Assembly (NCBI GenBank): GCA_017435615.1
Contig: JAFSET010000012.1
Span: forward strand, 1-64,000
Origin: Oscillospiraceae bacterium
GTDB taxonomy: Bacteria; Bacillota; Clostridia; Oscillospirales; Oscillospiraceae
Direction: 5' to 3'
DNA length: 64,000 nucleotides
Below, one piece after another: positions 9,676-18,571 of this stretch. Within the stretch, counting starts at the first letter, position 1; every line of letters begins with the position of its first letter. Both the position numbers and the translations under genes were made by a program. The notes under the pieces are model-generated. The model was not told the DNA's origin. It saw only the letters and a program-made list of their open reading frames with translations, and searched no databases.

Positions 9676-10878
9676 TCAAGCTCTATAGACAATTTTCCCA
9701 TTATGCAATGTCATGATACATTTGCCGTTTAAAACCCAACCTTCAAAGGGTGTGGCCCTGCCCTTGCTCAAAAATTTCTCCGGTTCCACTGTACGCGTCT
9801 CGTTCAGATCCCAAACCGTGAAGCTGTTTCCCATAGGAATACCAAACCGCTTTCTGGGGTTAACTGACATCAGCTCAACAAGCTTTTCCAGTGAGATCAC
9901 ACCCTGTTTTACCAAATGTGTATATAACACAGAAAACGCTGTTTCCAGGCCAACAACACCAAAGGCGCTGTCGGAAAGGCCTCTGTTTTTTTCCTGAATA
10001 CTGTGAGGCGCATGATCGGTTGCGATCATGTCGATGGTACCGTCTGTAATACCTTCTAAAAGCGCGTGCCTGTCCTGCGCATCACGCAAAGGCGGATTCA
10101 TTTTAAAACGACCATCCTCCTGCAAAAAGCTGTCATCCATGACCAGGTAGTGGGGTGCGGTTTCGCAGGTCACATCCACTCCCCTATTTTTTGCATCCCG
10201 GATCATTGCAACGCTCTCAGCGGTGGAAATATGGCAGACATGATACTTGCAGCCCGTTTCTTCAGCCAGGCGAAGATCCCGTTCGATCTGCACATACTCG
10301 CTGGCACTGGATATTCCTTTATGACCGTGATTTTGGGCATAAACACCATCATGAATATAACCGCCACACAGCAAGCTATTGTCCTCACAGTGCGCCGCAA
10401 TCAGCCTGTCGCTGTTTTTGGCAAGTATCATGGCTCTGCGCATCATATCCTCGCTCTGAACGCCCCTGCCGTCGTCAGAAAAGGCAATGACAGACGGTGC
10501 CATCTTCTCCATATCCGCAAGCTGCTCACCTTTTTGAGCAACCGTGATGGCCCCATACGGATAGATATCGATCACTGCCTGCTTCCGAATCAAACTCAAC
10601 TGCTGCTCCAGGTGTGAGACACTGTCCGGAACGGGATTAAGATTGGGCATCGTACAAACTGAAGTATATCCCCCGGCTGCCGCTGCCCGCGATCCGGTTG
10701 CAATGGTTTCTTTATAAGAAAAACCCGGCTCTCGGAAATGCACATGCACATCACAAAAGCCGGGAAAAACAACATATTCATTAAAATTGGAAGAAAGGGC
10801 CTCCTCAACGGGAGCACCAACAGAAAAAAAAGCATCACGGGAGCAGCCGATAAAGTTCTTCTTTTCAACATGCATCAT
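9676..10878 (-). CDS. pyrC: Dihydroorotase
   Basis: It cyclises carbamoyl-aspartate to dihydroorotate. Metal-binding and substrate motifs of the class I (allantoinase-like) amidohydrolases are in order: DVHVHFREPG, CTMPN, AAHCEDN, CHISTAES and ATDHAPHS. The start at 10878 is the first of two consecutive ATG codons with GGGGG five bases upstream; 22 further open codons upstream overlap the promoter and are not used. About 400 residues. First gene of the operon. Confidence 0.95.
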   Translation of the reverse strand: MMHVEKKNFIGCSRDAFFSVGAPVEEALSSNFNEYVVFPGFCDVHVHFREPGFSYKETIATGSRAAAAGGYTSVCTMPNLNPVPDSVSHLEQQLSLIRKQAVIDIYPYGAITVAQKGEQLADMEKMAPSVIAFSDDGRGVQSEDMMRRAMILAKNSDRLIAAHCEDNSLLCGGYIHDGVYAQNHGHKGISSASEYVQIERDLRLAEETGCKYHVCHISTAESVAMIRDAKNRGVDVTCETAPHYLVMDDSFLQEDGRFKMNPPLRDAQDRHALLEGITDGTIDMIATDHAPHSIQEKNRGLSDSAFGVVGLETAFSVLYTHLVKQGVISLEKLVELMSVNPRKRFGIPMGNSFTVWDLNETRTVEPEKFLSKGRATPFEGWVLNGKCIMTLHNGKIVYRA

Positions 10879-10908
10879 CGTTTCCCCCTGTATCAATTTA
10901 TCTTTGCA

Positions 10909-10938
10909 AGTATAGCATATCGGATCGTGTTTTGTCAA
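10909..10938 (-). promoter_or_regulatory. Promoter of the pyr operon
   Basis: On the minus strand TTGACA (10933-10938) is separated by 18 bases from TATACT (10909-10914). Transcription would begin near 10902, only about 24 bases before the pyrC ATG. There is therefore no room for a PyrR-type attenuator hairpin in the leader; control must act elsewhere or at the start of transcription. Confidence 0.8.
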
Positions 10939-10967
10939 ACACATTTACGGATTATTTTATAATAATT

Positions 10968-11007
10968 ATATGACACAGCCGGATCGTTTCATCCGGCTGT
11001 GTCATAT
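10968..11007 (-). terminator. Hairpin overlapping the end of the M23 peptidase gene
   Basis: Arms 10970-10984 and 10991-11005 form a perfect 15-bp stem with a 6-base loop. The TGA of the peptidase gene (10989-10991) lies in the loop, so the last codons are one arm of the hairpin. Only A/T-rich sequence, not a clean T-run, follows on the minus strand. It insulates the peptidase transcript from the pyr promoter. Confidence 0.6.
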
Positions 11008-11945
11008 AATTCATTTGTATCCAAATCCCGGTAGGGATATGCCCGTTCCCAGCCATTATCCGTCTTTTTCAGAGTGCTGCGATGTTCGCTTAATAACCGA
11101 ACAATATCATATACATCTACCCAAATTTCCGACAAACATTCCTTTTGTGATTCGTCAAAAATCAGCTGCATACCAAAATGCAGGTGCACCGCAGTGATGT
11201 TATTAACATTTTCTTGATCCGAATAGCCTGTACGGCCCATAAAGCCGATCAAATCGCCCGCCTGGACAATATCCCCCTCCTGTAACCCCGGCGCAAAGGG
11301 ATGATCCTTTTGCAGATGTGCATAATAATAGTATCTCTTGGAATCAAAGGAACGAATTCCAATTCGCCAGCCACCGTACCGGTTCCAGCCCATTGCCTCG
11401 ATCACGCCGCCTTCTACCGCAACAATAGGGGTACCAAGGGAGCCCATGATATCATTGCCCAAATGCTTTCTGCGAAAACCAAAGGATCGGCTGTTTCCAA
11501 AATCAGCGCAGTGACTGTAACCGTAGCCGGCTGCAATCGGAGAAAAAGCCTTGAGTCCATATTTACAAACAGAAACACCTTCCTTTTCAATGCAATAGCT
11601 GCCCATCAGTCCACCCAGGACTGCACTGTAAGCGCGGTGATAATAGTCATAGTATTGGTAAAGTGATCCAAGCAGTTCTTCAGCAGACCGATCCGTCATC
11701 AGGTCATTGGAGGCCTTCTTTACCGATGCCAATGGACATTTTCCGCCGGTTCTGCAAGCCGCAACAGACAAAATATCGATCCAACTGATATGCTTCTCCG
11801 TATCAAAGCTTTTTATATCTTCCTGCATGGCATAGCGCAGTGATTCATAGGGCACATCAAAGCTGACCCAACGAATCGGTTCTGCCCGGACTGGAATGAC
11901 GAAGCATAATACAACTGCCAACATAATGCAAATTCGCCGTGACAC
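10989..11945 (-). CDS. Secreted M23 (LytM-type) metallopeptidase
   Basis: The product is likely an exported peptidoglycan endopeptidase or a related cell-wall factor. I start it at GTG 11945, which follows GAGGTG by six bases and opens directly into a signal peptide (SRRICIMLAVVLCFVIPVRA). The peptidase domain has HLGND (H-x3-D zinc ligands) and VHLHFG (HxH), with an LQEGDIV segment between them as in LytM-fold domains. The N-terminal 110 residues are not recognised. About 318 residues. The terminator hairpin contains its stop codon. Confidence 0.85.
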   Translation of the reverse strand: MSRRICIMLAVVLCFVIPVRAEPIRWVSFDVPYESLRYAMQEDIKSFDTEKHISWIDILSVAACRTGGKCPLASVKKASNDLMTDRSAEELLGSLYQYYDYYHRAYSAVLGGLMGSYCIEKEGVSVCKYGLKAFSPIAAGYGYSHCADFGNSRSFGFRRKHLGNDIMGSLGTPIVAVEGGVIEAMGWNRYGGWRIGIRSFDSKRYYYYAHLQKDHPFAPGLQEGDIVQAGDLIGFMGRTGYSDQENVNNITAVHLHFGMQLIFDESQKECLSEIWVDVYDIVRLLSEHRSTLKKTDNGWERAYPYRDLDTNELYDTAG

Positions 11946-11998
11946 ACCATTCACCTCAGTGATAGAATGTGGCACGGCAAAGAAAATATGCAGGGTAA

Positions 11999-12964
11999 TT
12001 ATTTCAAGTCCCGTTGAATACCGGCGGCAATTTGATACACATCTTCCATTGACTTGATGGCAGATATCTTTTCTTTATAATAGTTGCTGTGGGAAACGCC
12101 ACGCAAATACCAGGCAAAGTGCTTTCTGGCCTCCAGGCAGGCAATATGTTCACCCTTATCCTCTTGGGCCAATTCAAACTGACGCACCGCAACCTCTACG
12201 CGTTGGGAAAGAGGCGGTCTTCCGGAGTATTCACATCCGTTCACAGCCGCAGAAACCTCCGCAAAAACCCAGGGATCTCCAAAGCTGGCACGGCCAACCA
12301 TCAATCCGTCAGCACCGGTCCATTTCAGGCACTTCACAGCAGAAGCTCCGTCCATAACATCTCCGTTTGCAATCACCGGTATGGCACACTGCTGCTTTAC
12401 TTTTGCGATCATATCCCAGTCGGCTGTTCCGGAATAAAGCATGCTTCGTGTGCGACCGTGTACCGTCAGCATAGCTGCGCCACTGTCTTCCATTCTTTTA
12501 GTGAAATCCAACACATTGATGCTGCCTTTATCCCAGCCCAAACGGCATTTCACCGTTACCGGTACATCCACCGCAGCCGTCACGGCTCTGACGATTTCAG
12601 CCGCCAATTCCGGTGTGCGCATCAAACCGCAGCCATCACCGGAGTTCGCAATTTTCGGCATTGGACATCCCATATTGATGTCAATAAAATCACAACCGGA
12701 AATACGCAAAGCAAGCTGTGCAGCCTGTGCCATAATTTGCGGATCATTTCCAAAAATCTGTGCGCCGCATACACTGCCTTCATTTTTCCGAAGCAATGCT
12801 GCGCTTTTCTTATCCTGATACACCAGTGCTCTGGATGAAACCATTTCTGTCACCGTCACATTGGCCCCCTGCTCAGCGCACACAGTACGAAAGGCCCAGT
12901 CCGTCACACCAGCCATAGGTCCAAGAAACAACGGCGCAGGAATATCATAAGCACCTAATTTCAT
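11999..12964 (-). CDS. dusB: tRNA-dihydrouridine synthase, DusB type
   Basis: It reduces uridines in the tRNA D-loop using FMN and NADPH. The FMN barrel begins LFLGPMAGVTD; INMGCPMPKI holds the catalytic cysteine, and VKCRLGW, VHGRTR and IANGDV are the usual ligand loops. The ATG at 12964 has GGAGG eight bases upstream; an upstream TTG in the same frame is within the ribosome site. It is 53 bp from the M23 gene on the same strand. Confidence 0.92.
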   Translation of the reverse strand: MKLGAYDIPAPLFLGPMAGVTDWAFRTVCAEQGANVTVTEMVSSRALVYQDKKSAALLRKNEGSVCGAQIFGNDPQIMAQAAQLALRISGCDFIDINMGCPMPKIANSGDGCGLMRTPELAAEIVRAVTAAVDVPVTVKCRLGWDKGSINVLDFTKRMEDSGAAMLTVHGRTRSMLYSGTADWDMIAKVKQQCAIPVIANGDVMDGASAVKCLKWTGADGLMVGRASFGDPWVFAEVSAAVNGCEYSGRPPLSQRVEVAVRQFELAQEDKGEHIACLEARKHFAWYLRGVSHSNYYKEKISAIKSMEDVYQIAAGIQRDLK

Positions 12965-13017
12965 GCCAGTCACCTCCAACGGGAGGCATTATAGCACGAT
13001 TAGACAAATTACGCAAG

Positions 13018-13278
13018 TCAAAGAAACAGTGAGCACACCCAAACGATCCCTGTAAGCAGCGCGCCGGCACAAGCCCCGGCAATAAACCTATAAAATACAT
13101 CACGGCTTTGATGTTTTTGGGGCTGCTGAATTAACTTCTTTGCCTCACGAAGAAGCACATCATCTGTAACCGCCTGTTTTGACACCGCATCATCCGACAG
13201 AATAAAAATTGCCTGATCAAACAGATCCTTTTCCGGGTTGTGAACCACGATCACCTGTTTGGATACGCCTTTTACCAT
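13018..13278 (-). CDS. Small tail-anchored membrane protein of unknown function
   Basis: This 86-residue protein has a soluble N-terminal part with the segment KQVIVVHNPEKDLFDQAIFI and one C-terminal membrane helix (roughly 65-86). AGGAGGGG precedes the ATG. It lies upstream of dusB on the same strand and is divergent from the next gene. I do not know a function. Confidence 0.7.
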   Translation of the reverse strand: MVKGVSKQVIVVHNPEKDLFDQAIFILSDDAVSKQAVTDDVLLREAKKLIQQPQKHQSRDVFYRFIAGACAGALLTGIVWVCSLFL

Positions 13279-13345
13279 TCCGCTTCCCCTCCTTATATGG
13301 AAAGGTTACCCATTTCTGCGCAAATCATACCGATTTGGATATATC

Positions 13346-13374
13346 TTGCATTTTTGCAGTGTTTGGGATATAAT
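13346..13374 (+). promoter_or_regulatory. Promoter for the deacetylase-like gene
   Basis: TTGCAT (13346-13351), 17 bases, then TATAAT (13369-13374), placing the start of transcription about 18 bases before the ATG at 13399. Confidence 0.75.
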
Positions 13375-13398
13375 ACAGAAAGGAAAGGTGGTATCTAT

Positions 13399-14829
13399 AT
13401 GGATGAAATGCAAAACCAACAATCCCGTCCAATCAATCCACGACGCAGAAAACGCACAAAAATGGATATTTTCAAAGAGTCCTATCTTCCGGTCATTCTC
13501 GCCGGACTGACTCTTGTCTTTGTACTGATCTGTATTATCGGCGCCATCGTTCAGGGCGCTCAACGGAAAAAGCTTGCAGAGGAAGCCGAGATCCAGGCCT
13601 CCATTGACGCCCAGCAGGAGCAGGAACGAATCACCGCTGAGGCCTCCAACATTCTCTCCACTGCAACAGCCTATGCCGCGAACTATGATTTCGACAAGGC
13701 AATCGAAACCATCGAAAGCTTTTCCGGAAAGCTTGAAGAGTTTCCTCAACTGTCGGCTACTTTACAGCAGTATCGTGACACAAAAGCAAACATGGTGGTA
13801 TGGGATGATCCCGGAAACGTGCTGAACCTATCTTTTCAGCTTTTGATTGCAGACCCTATTCGGGCATTTGCCGATGAAAACTATGGTCGATCCTATAATC
13901 GTAATTTTGTAACCACTGAGGAATTCCGTTTTATATTGGAACAGCTTTATCGCAACGGATATGTGCTGGTAAGCCTTGATGATATTGTAGAACTGACCGA
14001 AACAGAGGAAGGCACCGCCTATGCCCCGAAAGCATTGTATTTACCTGTGGGCAAAAAGCCGCTGATCCTAACTCAAACTCATGTGAATTACAACATTTTC
14101 ATGACAGACGGTGACGGAGACAAGCTGCCGGACAAAAACGGTGCAGGTTTTGCCAGTAAGCTGATCGTGGATGCCAGCGGTAACCTGCAAAATGAGTATA
14201 TCGACCGCGACGGCAACACCCTTACCGGTGAATACGATCTTGTTCCCATTTTAAATAGCTTTATAAAGTCTAATCCGGACTTCTCCTACCGGGGTGCCAA
14301 AGCCATCATTGCGGTCACAGGCTACGATGGACTGTTCGGCTACCGGACCAATTCCGAAGCAAAGCAGTGGCTGGGAGATGACGCCTACCTCCAACAGATC
14401 GAAGGTGCCAAACGAATTGCCCAAGCCCTGCGTGAAGACGGATACGACATTGCCTGTTACACATTTGAAAATGTAGGCTACGGAGATATGAGCCTGACAC
14501 AAATGCAATACGATCTTCAAAAATGGAATGACGAGGTCGTTCCGATTTTGGGTACTGTTGATATCATGGCTTTTGCGCAGATCAGTGACATCGGTGACCA
14601 GTCTCCCTATTCCGGGGAAAAGTTTGATGAGCTGATGCGTTCCGGTTTCCGATACTATTTAGGTTTTTGCCAGGACGGTGCTTTATGGGCCGACACCCAG
14701 CCAAACTACTTCCGTCAGGCCAGAATTTTAGTAACCGGCTCTAATCTGCAATATAACCCCCAATGGTTTGAGGGGATTTTAGATCCTGTGCAAGTACTTT
14801 CCAATACCCGTGGCGATATCCCTCAATAA
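13399..14829 (+). CDS. Membrane-anchored, degenerate polysaccharide-deacetylase-like protein
   Basis: A basic N-terminus (PRRRKR) and one membrane helix at about residues 30-52 anchor a 420-residue outer domain. A charged coiled-coil-like stretch follows the helix. The segment TTEEFRFILEQLYRNGYVLV and the following SLDDIVEL resemble the start of NodB-fold carbohydrate esterases, but the position of the metal-binding aspartates reads LILTQTHVNYN and no clear HxxxH is seen, so catalysis is doubtful. I start it at ATG 13399, seven bases after AGGTGG and just behind a good promoter, not at the earlier in-frame ATG. Function is unknown; a cell-wall role is inferred. Confidence 0.65.
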   Translation: MDEMQNQQSRPINPRRRKRTKMDIFKESYLPVILAGLTLVFVLICIIGAIVQGAQRKKLAEEAEIQASIDAQQEQERITAEASNILSTATAYAANYDFDKAIETIESFSGKLEEFPQLSATLQQYRDTKANMVVWDDPGNVLNLSFQLLIADPIRAFADENYGRSYNRNFVTTEEFRFILEQLYRNGYVLVSLDDIVELTETEEGTAYAPKALYLPVGKKPLILTQTHVNYNIFMTDGDGDKLPDKNGAGFASKLIVDASGNLQNEYIDRDGNTLTGEYDLVPILNSFIKSNPDFSYRGAKAIIAVTGYDGLFGYRTNSEAKQWLGDDAYLQQIEGAKRIAQALREDGYDIACYTFENVGYGDMSLTQMQYDLQKWNDEVVPILGTVDIMAFAQISDIGDQSPYSGEKFDELMRSGFRYYLGFCQDGALWADTQPNYFRQARILVTGSNLQYNPQWFEGILDPVQVLSNTRGDIPQ

Positions 14830-14833
14830 TCAT

Positions 14834-14868
14834 TTACGGCGAGTCTTCAAAAAGAAGACTCGCCGTAA
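14834..14868. terminator. Bidirectional hairpin between convergent genes
   Basis: A perfect 15-bp stem (14834-14848 with 14854-14868) with an AAAAA loop lies between the stop codons of the deacetylase-like gene and tyrS. It is not followed by a strong T-run in either direction. Confidence 0.6.
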
Positions 14869-14877
14869 TCGTATATA

Positions 14878-16101
14878 TCAGGCCAGGATAGCCTTATGGA
14901 ATACCTTCTTGCCCTTGCGAATCTTTACGCCATCGCAAAGCATCTGCTGGGTCACTGCAAAGGTGTGATCCGGTACTTTTTCATCATTGACAAACACACC
15001 ACCCTGCTGAACCAGCCGACGGGCTTCACCGTTGGATCCGGCAAGCTTGCAGGCAACCATCAGATTCAAAATACCAATTTTTCCACCCACAAGCTGATCC
15101 TGCGTGATCTGTGTGGTAGGCATATTGGCATCGTCACCACCGCCAACGAACAAAGCCTTGGCTGCTGCCTGGGCTTTATCCGCTTCCTCCTGGCCATGGA
15201 CCAGCTTTGTCAGCTCGTACGCCAGGATCTCCTTTGCTGTGTTAAGCTGGGCATCCTTCCAGCTATCCATCTCGTTGATCTGCTCCAGGGGCAGGAAAGT
15301 CAGCATACGGATGCACTTCAGAACATCAGCATCCTCTACATTTCGCCAGTACTGGTAGAAATCAAAGGGTGTCGTCTTGTTGGGATCCAGCCAAACAGCA
15401 CCCTTTGCGGTCTTACCCATCTTCTTGCCCTCGGAGTTCAGAAGCAGAGTAATTGTCATTGCATGAGCATCCTTGCCCAGCTTTCTGCGAATCAGCTCTG
15501 TACCGCCCAGCATATTACTCCACTGGTCATTGCCGCCAAACTGCATATTGCAGCCGTAATTCTGGTACAGATAGTAAAAATCGTAGGACTGCATGATCAT
15601 GTAGTTGAATTCCAGGAAGGAAAGGCCCTTCTCCATACGCTGCTTGTAGCACTCGGCCCGAAGCATATTATTCACAGAGAAGCAGGAGCCTACCTCACGG
15701 AGCACATCCACATAATTCAAATCCAGCAGCCAGTCGGCGTTATTGACCATCTGCGCCTTGCCCTCACCAAATTCGATAAAACGCTCCATCTGCTTTTTGA
15801 AGCAGGCACAGTTATGGTCGATGGTCTCCTTGGTCATCATCGAACGCATATCCGTCCGGCCGGACGGGTCACCGATCATTGCGGTGCCACCACCAATGAG
15901 GGCAATGGGCTTGTTGCCAGCCATCTGCAGCCGCTTCATCAGGCACAGAGCCATAAAATGGCCAACGTGCAGCGAATCGGCAGTAGGATCAAAGCCAATG
16001 TAAAATGTGGCTTTTCCGGTGTCGATCATTTCACGGATCTCTTCTTCATTGGTAACCTGCGCAATCAAGCCACGGGCAACCAGTTCGTCATAAAGCTTCA
16101 T
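14878..16101 (-). CDS. tyrS: Tyrosyl-tRNA synthetase
   Basis: It charges tRNA-Tyr. The class I signature HVGH is at 45-48, the KMSKS equivalent is KMGKTAKG, and an S4 RNA-binding domain closes the protein (GEARRLVQQGGVFVN). The second in-frame ATG (16101) is preferred because the GGAA ribosome site is five to seven bases away from it; the first ATG is too close. About 407 residues, the normal length. It is controlled by the T-box just upstream. Confidence 0.96.
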   Translation of the reverse strand: MKLYDELVARGLIAQVTNEEEIREMIDTGKATFYIGFDPTADSLHVGHFMALCLMKRLQMAGNKPIALIGGGTAMIGDPSGRTDMRSMMTKETIDHNCACFKKQMERFIEFGEGKAQMVNNADWLLDLNYVDVLREVGSCFSVNNMLRAECYKQRMEKGLSFLEFNYMIMQSYDFYYLYQNYGCNMQFGGNDQWSNMLGGTELIRRKLGKDAHAMTITLLLNSEGKKMGKTAKGAVWLDPNKTTPFDFYQYWRNVEDADVLKCIRMLTFLPLEQINEMDSWKDAQLNTAKEILAYELTKLVHGQEEADKAQAAAKALFVGGGDDANMPTTQITQDQLVGGKIGILNLMVACKLAGSNGEARRLVQQGGVFVNDEKVPDHTFAVTQQMLCDGVKIRKGKKVFHKAILA

Positions 16102-16134
16102 ATTCATTTCCTTTCTTATTCAGGTTTTTATTCT

Positions 16135-16400
16135 AAAAACGCCCTCTGTCCCTTATTGGGACAGAGGGCGTATAAATACGCGGTACCACCTCTGCTTCAG
16201 CAGAGCCTCACAGCACTGCCCTCACAGCGTTTAAAAAACGCATCGCGATATCGGGCGAACCCGTCCTTCCCTACGCTTTATTCAGGAAGGCCACTCCGGA
16301 ACGTACTTGGGCATTGCGCTTACTGCCTCTCACCTGCCGGCAGCTCTCTTCAAATCACACAAAGCTTACTCTTTCCTTCAAAGTGTTCAATATACTTCTG
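16135..16400 (-). ncRNA. T-box leader of tyrS with terminator
   Basis: The minus-strand leader contains the T-box core AGGTGGTACCGCG near 16180-16193, which binds the uncharged tRNA acceptor end. A terminator follows: 13-bp stem 16140-16152 with 16158-16170 and U5 at 16135-16139. Stem I lies at the 5' end with GAGTA and GAGAGAGC...GTGAGAGG elements. A UAC triplet (16303-16305) sits where the specifier codon is expected, matching tyrosine. Uncharged tRNA-Tyr should therefore allow read-through into tyrS. Confidence 0.93.
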
Positions 16401-16401
16401 T

Positions 16402-16430
16402 ATCCTAACAAATGAATACGATTTTGTCAA
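16402..16430 (-). promoter_or_regulatory. Promoter of the T-box-tyrS transcript
   Basis: TTGACA (16425-16430), 17 bases, then TAGGAT (16402-16407) on the minus strand. The -35 hexamer overlaps the last codons of recN. Confidence 0.75.
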
Positions 16431-18082
16431 GTACGGCATAGGAGCATTTCTTCCGCACTCTTCAAGGTATTTTCTGTAATGACAGCACCGCCTATGATCC
16501 GGGCAAGCTCCTGTTTGCGGCCATCCAAGTCGAGGGGGGTTACGGTGGTATATGTCCTGCCCTGTCGTTCTTCTTTCGCAATCAGCAAATGGGTATCGCC
16601 AAATGCCGCAAGCTGCGGCAAGTGAGTTACACACAAAACCTGCTTGTTTTTTGCCACACTGCGAAGCTTTTCAGCAACCTTCTGTGCTGCTCTGCCGGAT
16701 ACACCGGTGTCCACTTCATCAAATACTAACGTTTGCACCCAGTCCTGCTGAGCCAGCACATTCTTCATTGCCAGCATAATTCTGGCAAGTTCACCGCCCG
16801 ATGCAACCTTGCTCAAAGGCTTTAACGCCTCACCGGCATTGGCAGACATATAAAAGGCCACTTGGTCTGCACCGTTTGCAGAAAGCTCGATCTCAGAGAA
16901 CTGACAGGAAAACTGCACCCGGGGCATATCAAGCTGAGAAAGCTCCGACAGTATTTTTTCTGACAGCACGGCAGCTGTACTTTTTCTGCTGTTGCGAAGC
17001 TCCATTGCAGCCGCTACAGCCGCCTGCTCCGCCTTATCGCACTTGCTCTTCAACCGTTCCATATGATCATCGGCAAATTCGATCTCATCCAGCTCCTGCT
17101 TAGCCTGATCCAGATATTGCAAAATATCCTCGCAGGTAGCGCCGTACTTGCGCCGCAAACGGTGAATGACGTCCAATCTGCTTTCGATCTGTTCCAGCTC
17201 ATCTGCGGAATAAGAAAGCTCATCCCGGGCATCACGCACCTCTTCAGCAGCATCCTGTACCTGATACATCAGATCCGAGATTTTTTCACGAAGTCCGTCG
17301 AAGGCATCGGTGTATTTCTGTAACCTGGCAAGCTCCCGTTCCGCTTGCTGCAGCAGACTTGCGGCACCGTCCGAATCGTCTCCGCCATAGAGGCATTCCA
17401 CCGCCGTATTCATTCCGTCACTGACTTTTTCCGCATTTTGCAGCAGCTTTCTACGCTGATCCAATGCTTCATCCTCGCCCGGCTGCAGCTCTGCCTTGGA
17501 TATTTCGTCAATTTGATAGCGAAATGTCTCCATTCGGCGCAGCTTCTCGCCTTCATCCATTGTCAATCGTTGGATCTCCCGGCGAAGAACCGTCAATGCC
17601 TCATATTTTTCAGCATAATTCCGCAATAAATCATCATTACCACCGTAGGCATCTAAAAACTGCAGATGGTTTGCTTCATCAAACAGCGAAGCCGAATCGT
17701 GCTGGCCATGAATATTGATCAGTTGCAATCCCAATTTTCGAAGGGCCGAAACATTGATCAATGTTCCATTAACACGGCATACATTTTTACCGTCCAAATG
17801 AACTTCCCGCATAATCACGGTTTCCGGATCGTATTCCACCGCGTTTTCTTCAAACCAGGAAAGCTTCGGTACATCGGTAAAAACTGCACGGACTGTTGCT
17901 TTGTCACTGCCGGTACGAATCATATCCCGGTAAGCTCGCTCACCTAAAATCGCACTGATACCGTCAATGATAATGGATTTACCGGCACCGGTCTCGCCGG
18001 TCAGAATGTTAAAGCCCTTATGAAAAGATATATCTGCACATTCAATGACTGCTATGTTTTCAATATGCAAAAGACTGAGCAC
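16427..18082 (-). CDS. recN: DNA repair ATPase RecN
   Basis: RecN is an SMC-like ATPase acting at double-strand breaks. The N-terminal Walker A is GETGAGKS, the centre is a long charged coiled coil, and the C-terminal half has the ABC signature ASGGELARIMLA followed by LVFDEVDTGVSG (Walker B). Start GTG with GGAGGG eight bases upstream. At 551 residues it is full length. It is the last gene of the dxs-tlyA-nadK-argR-recN run, 16 bp after argR. Confidence 0.95.
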   Translation of the reverse strand: MLSLLHIENIAVIECADISFHKGFNILTGETGAGKSIIIDGISAILGERAYRDMIRTGSDKATVRAVFTDVPKLSWFEENAVEYDPETVIMREVHLDGKNVCRVNGTLINVSALRKLGLQLINIHGQHDSASLFDEANHLQFLDAYGGNDDLLRNYAEKYEALTVLRREIQRLTMDEGEKLRRMETFRYQIDEISKAELQPGEDEALDQRRKLLQNAEKVSDGMNTAVECLYGGDDSDGAASLLQQAERELARLQKYTDAFDGLREKISDLMYQVQDAAEEVRDARDELSYSADELEQIESRLDVIHRLRRKYGATCEDILQYLDQAKQELDEIEFADDHMERLKSKCDKAEQAAVAAAMELRNSRKSTAAVLSEKILSELSQLDMPRVQFSCQFSEIELSANGADQVAFYMSANAGEALKPLSKVASGGELARIMLAMKNVLAQQDWVQTLVFDEVDTGVSGRAAQKVAEKLRSVAKNKQVLCVTHLPQLAAFGDTHLLIAKEERQGRTYTTVTPLDLDGRKQELARIIGGAVITENTLKSAEEMLLCRT

Positions 18083-18098
18083 AACTATGCCCTCCTGT

Positions 18099-18557
18099 TT
18101 ATCTGCCTATCAGGCTCCTGATTTCACCGCAGAACAACGCTGCGGCATTATTATCACGCATCACGACCATGACCGTATCATCACCGGCCAAAGTGCCGAT
18201 CACAGTACTCATATTCATGGCATCAATGGCAGAACCGGCAGCAGATGCCAATCCGGGCAAGGTTTTAATGACAATTATATTTTGAGCATAATCAAATTTT
18301 ACAACACATTCTCTGAAAATGGTATTTAATCTGCCTGTAAAATTGCTGTCAATTTCATTAGCTGCAGCGGCGGTATACCGATATGTTCCCAAGCTTGTCA
18401 GCTCTTTGACAATACGAAGCTCCTTAATATCACGGGAAATCGTTGCCTGTGTTCCGCGAAAACCTTCCTGCTGCAATTCATCTAAAAGCTGTTCTTGTGT
18501 TTCAACATTTTTTGTGGAAATGATTTCCAATATTTTAGCCTGTCTTTGCGTTTTCAT
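18099..18557 (-). CDS. argR: Arginine repressor ArgR/AhrC
   Basis: It is an arginine-responsive transcription factor. An N-terminal winged-helix domain holds ATISRDIKELRIVK, and the C-terminal hexamerisation and arginine-binding domain contains the GTLAGDDTVMVV segment. 152 residues, normal size. GAGGAG lies six bases before the ATG. Its place between nadK and recN is common in Firmicutes. Confidence 0.93.
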   Translation of the reverse strand: MKTQRQAKILEIISTKNVETQEQLLDELQQEGFRGTQATISRDIKELRIVKELTSLGTYRYTAAAANEIDSNFTGRLNTIFRECVVKFDYAQNIIVIKTLPGLASAAGSAIDAMNMSTVIGTLAGDDTVMVVMRDNNAAALFCGEIRSLIGR

Positions 18558-18571
18558 ATTATACTCCTCAG

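Noticed and set aside
14896..16479. A 527-codon plus-strand frame
   Set aside because: Antisense to tyrS and runs into the T-box; no start signals.
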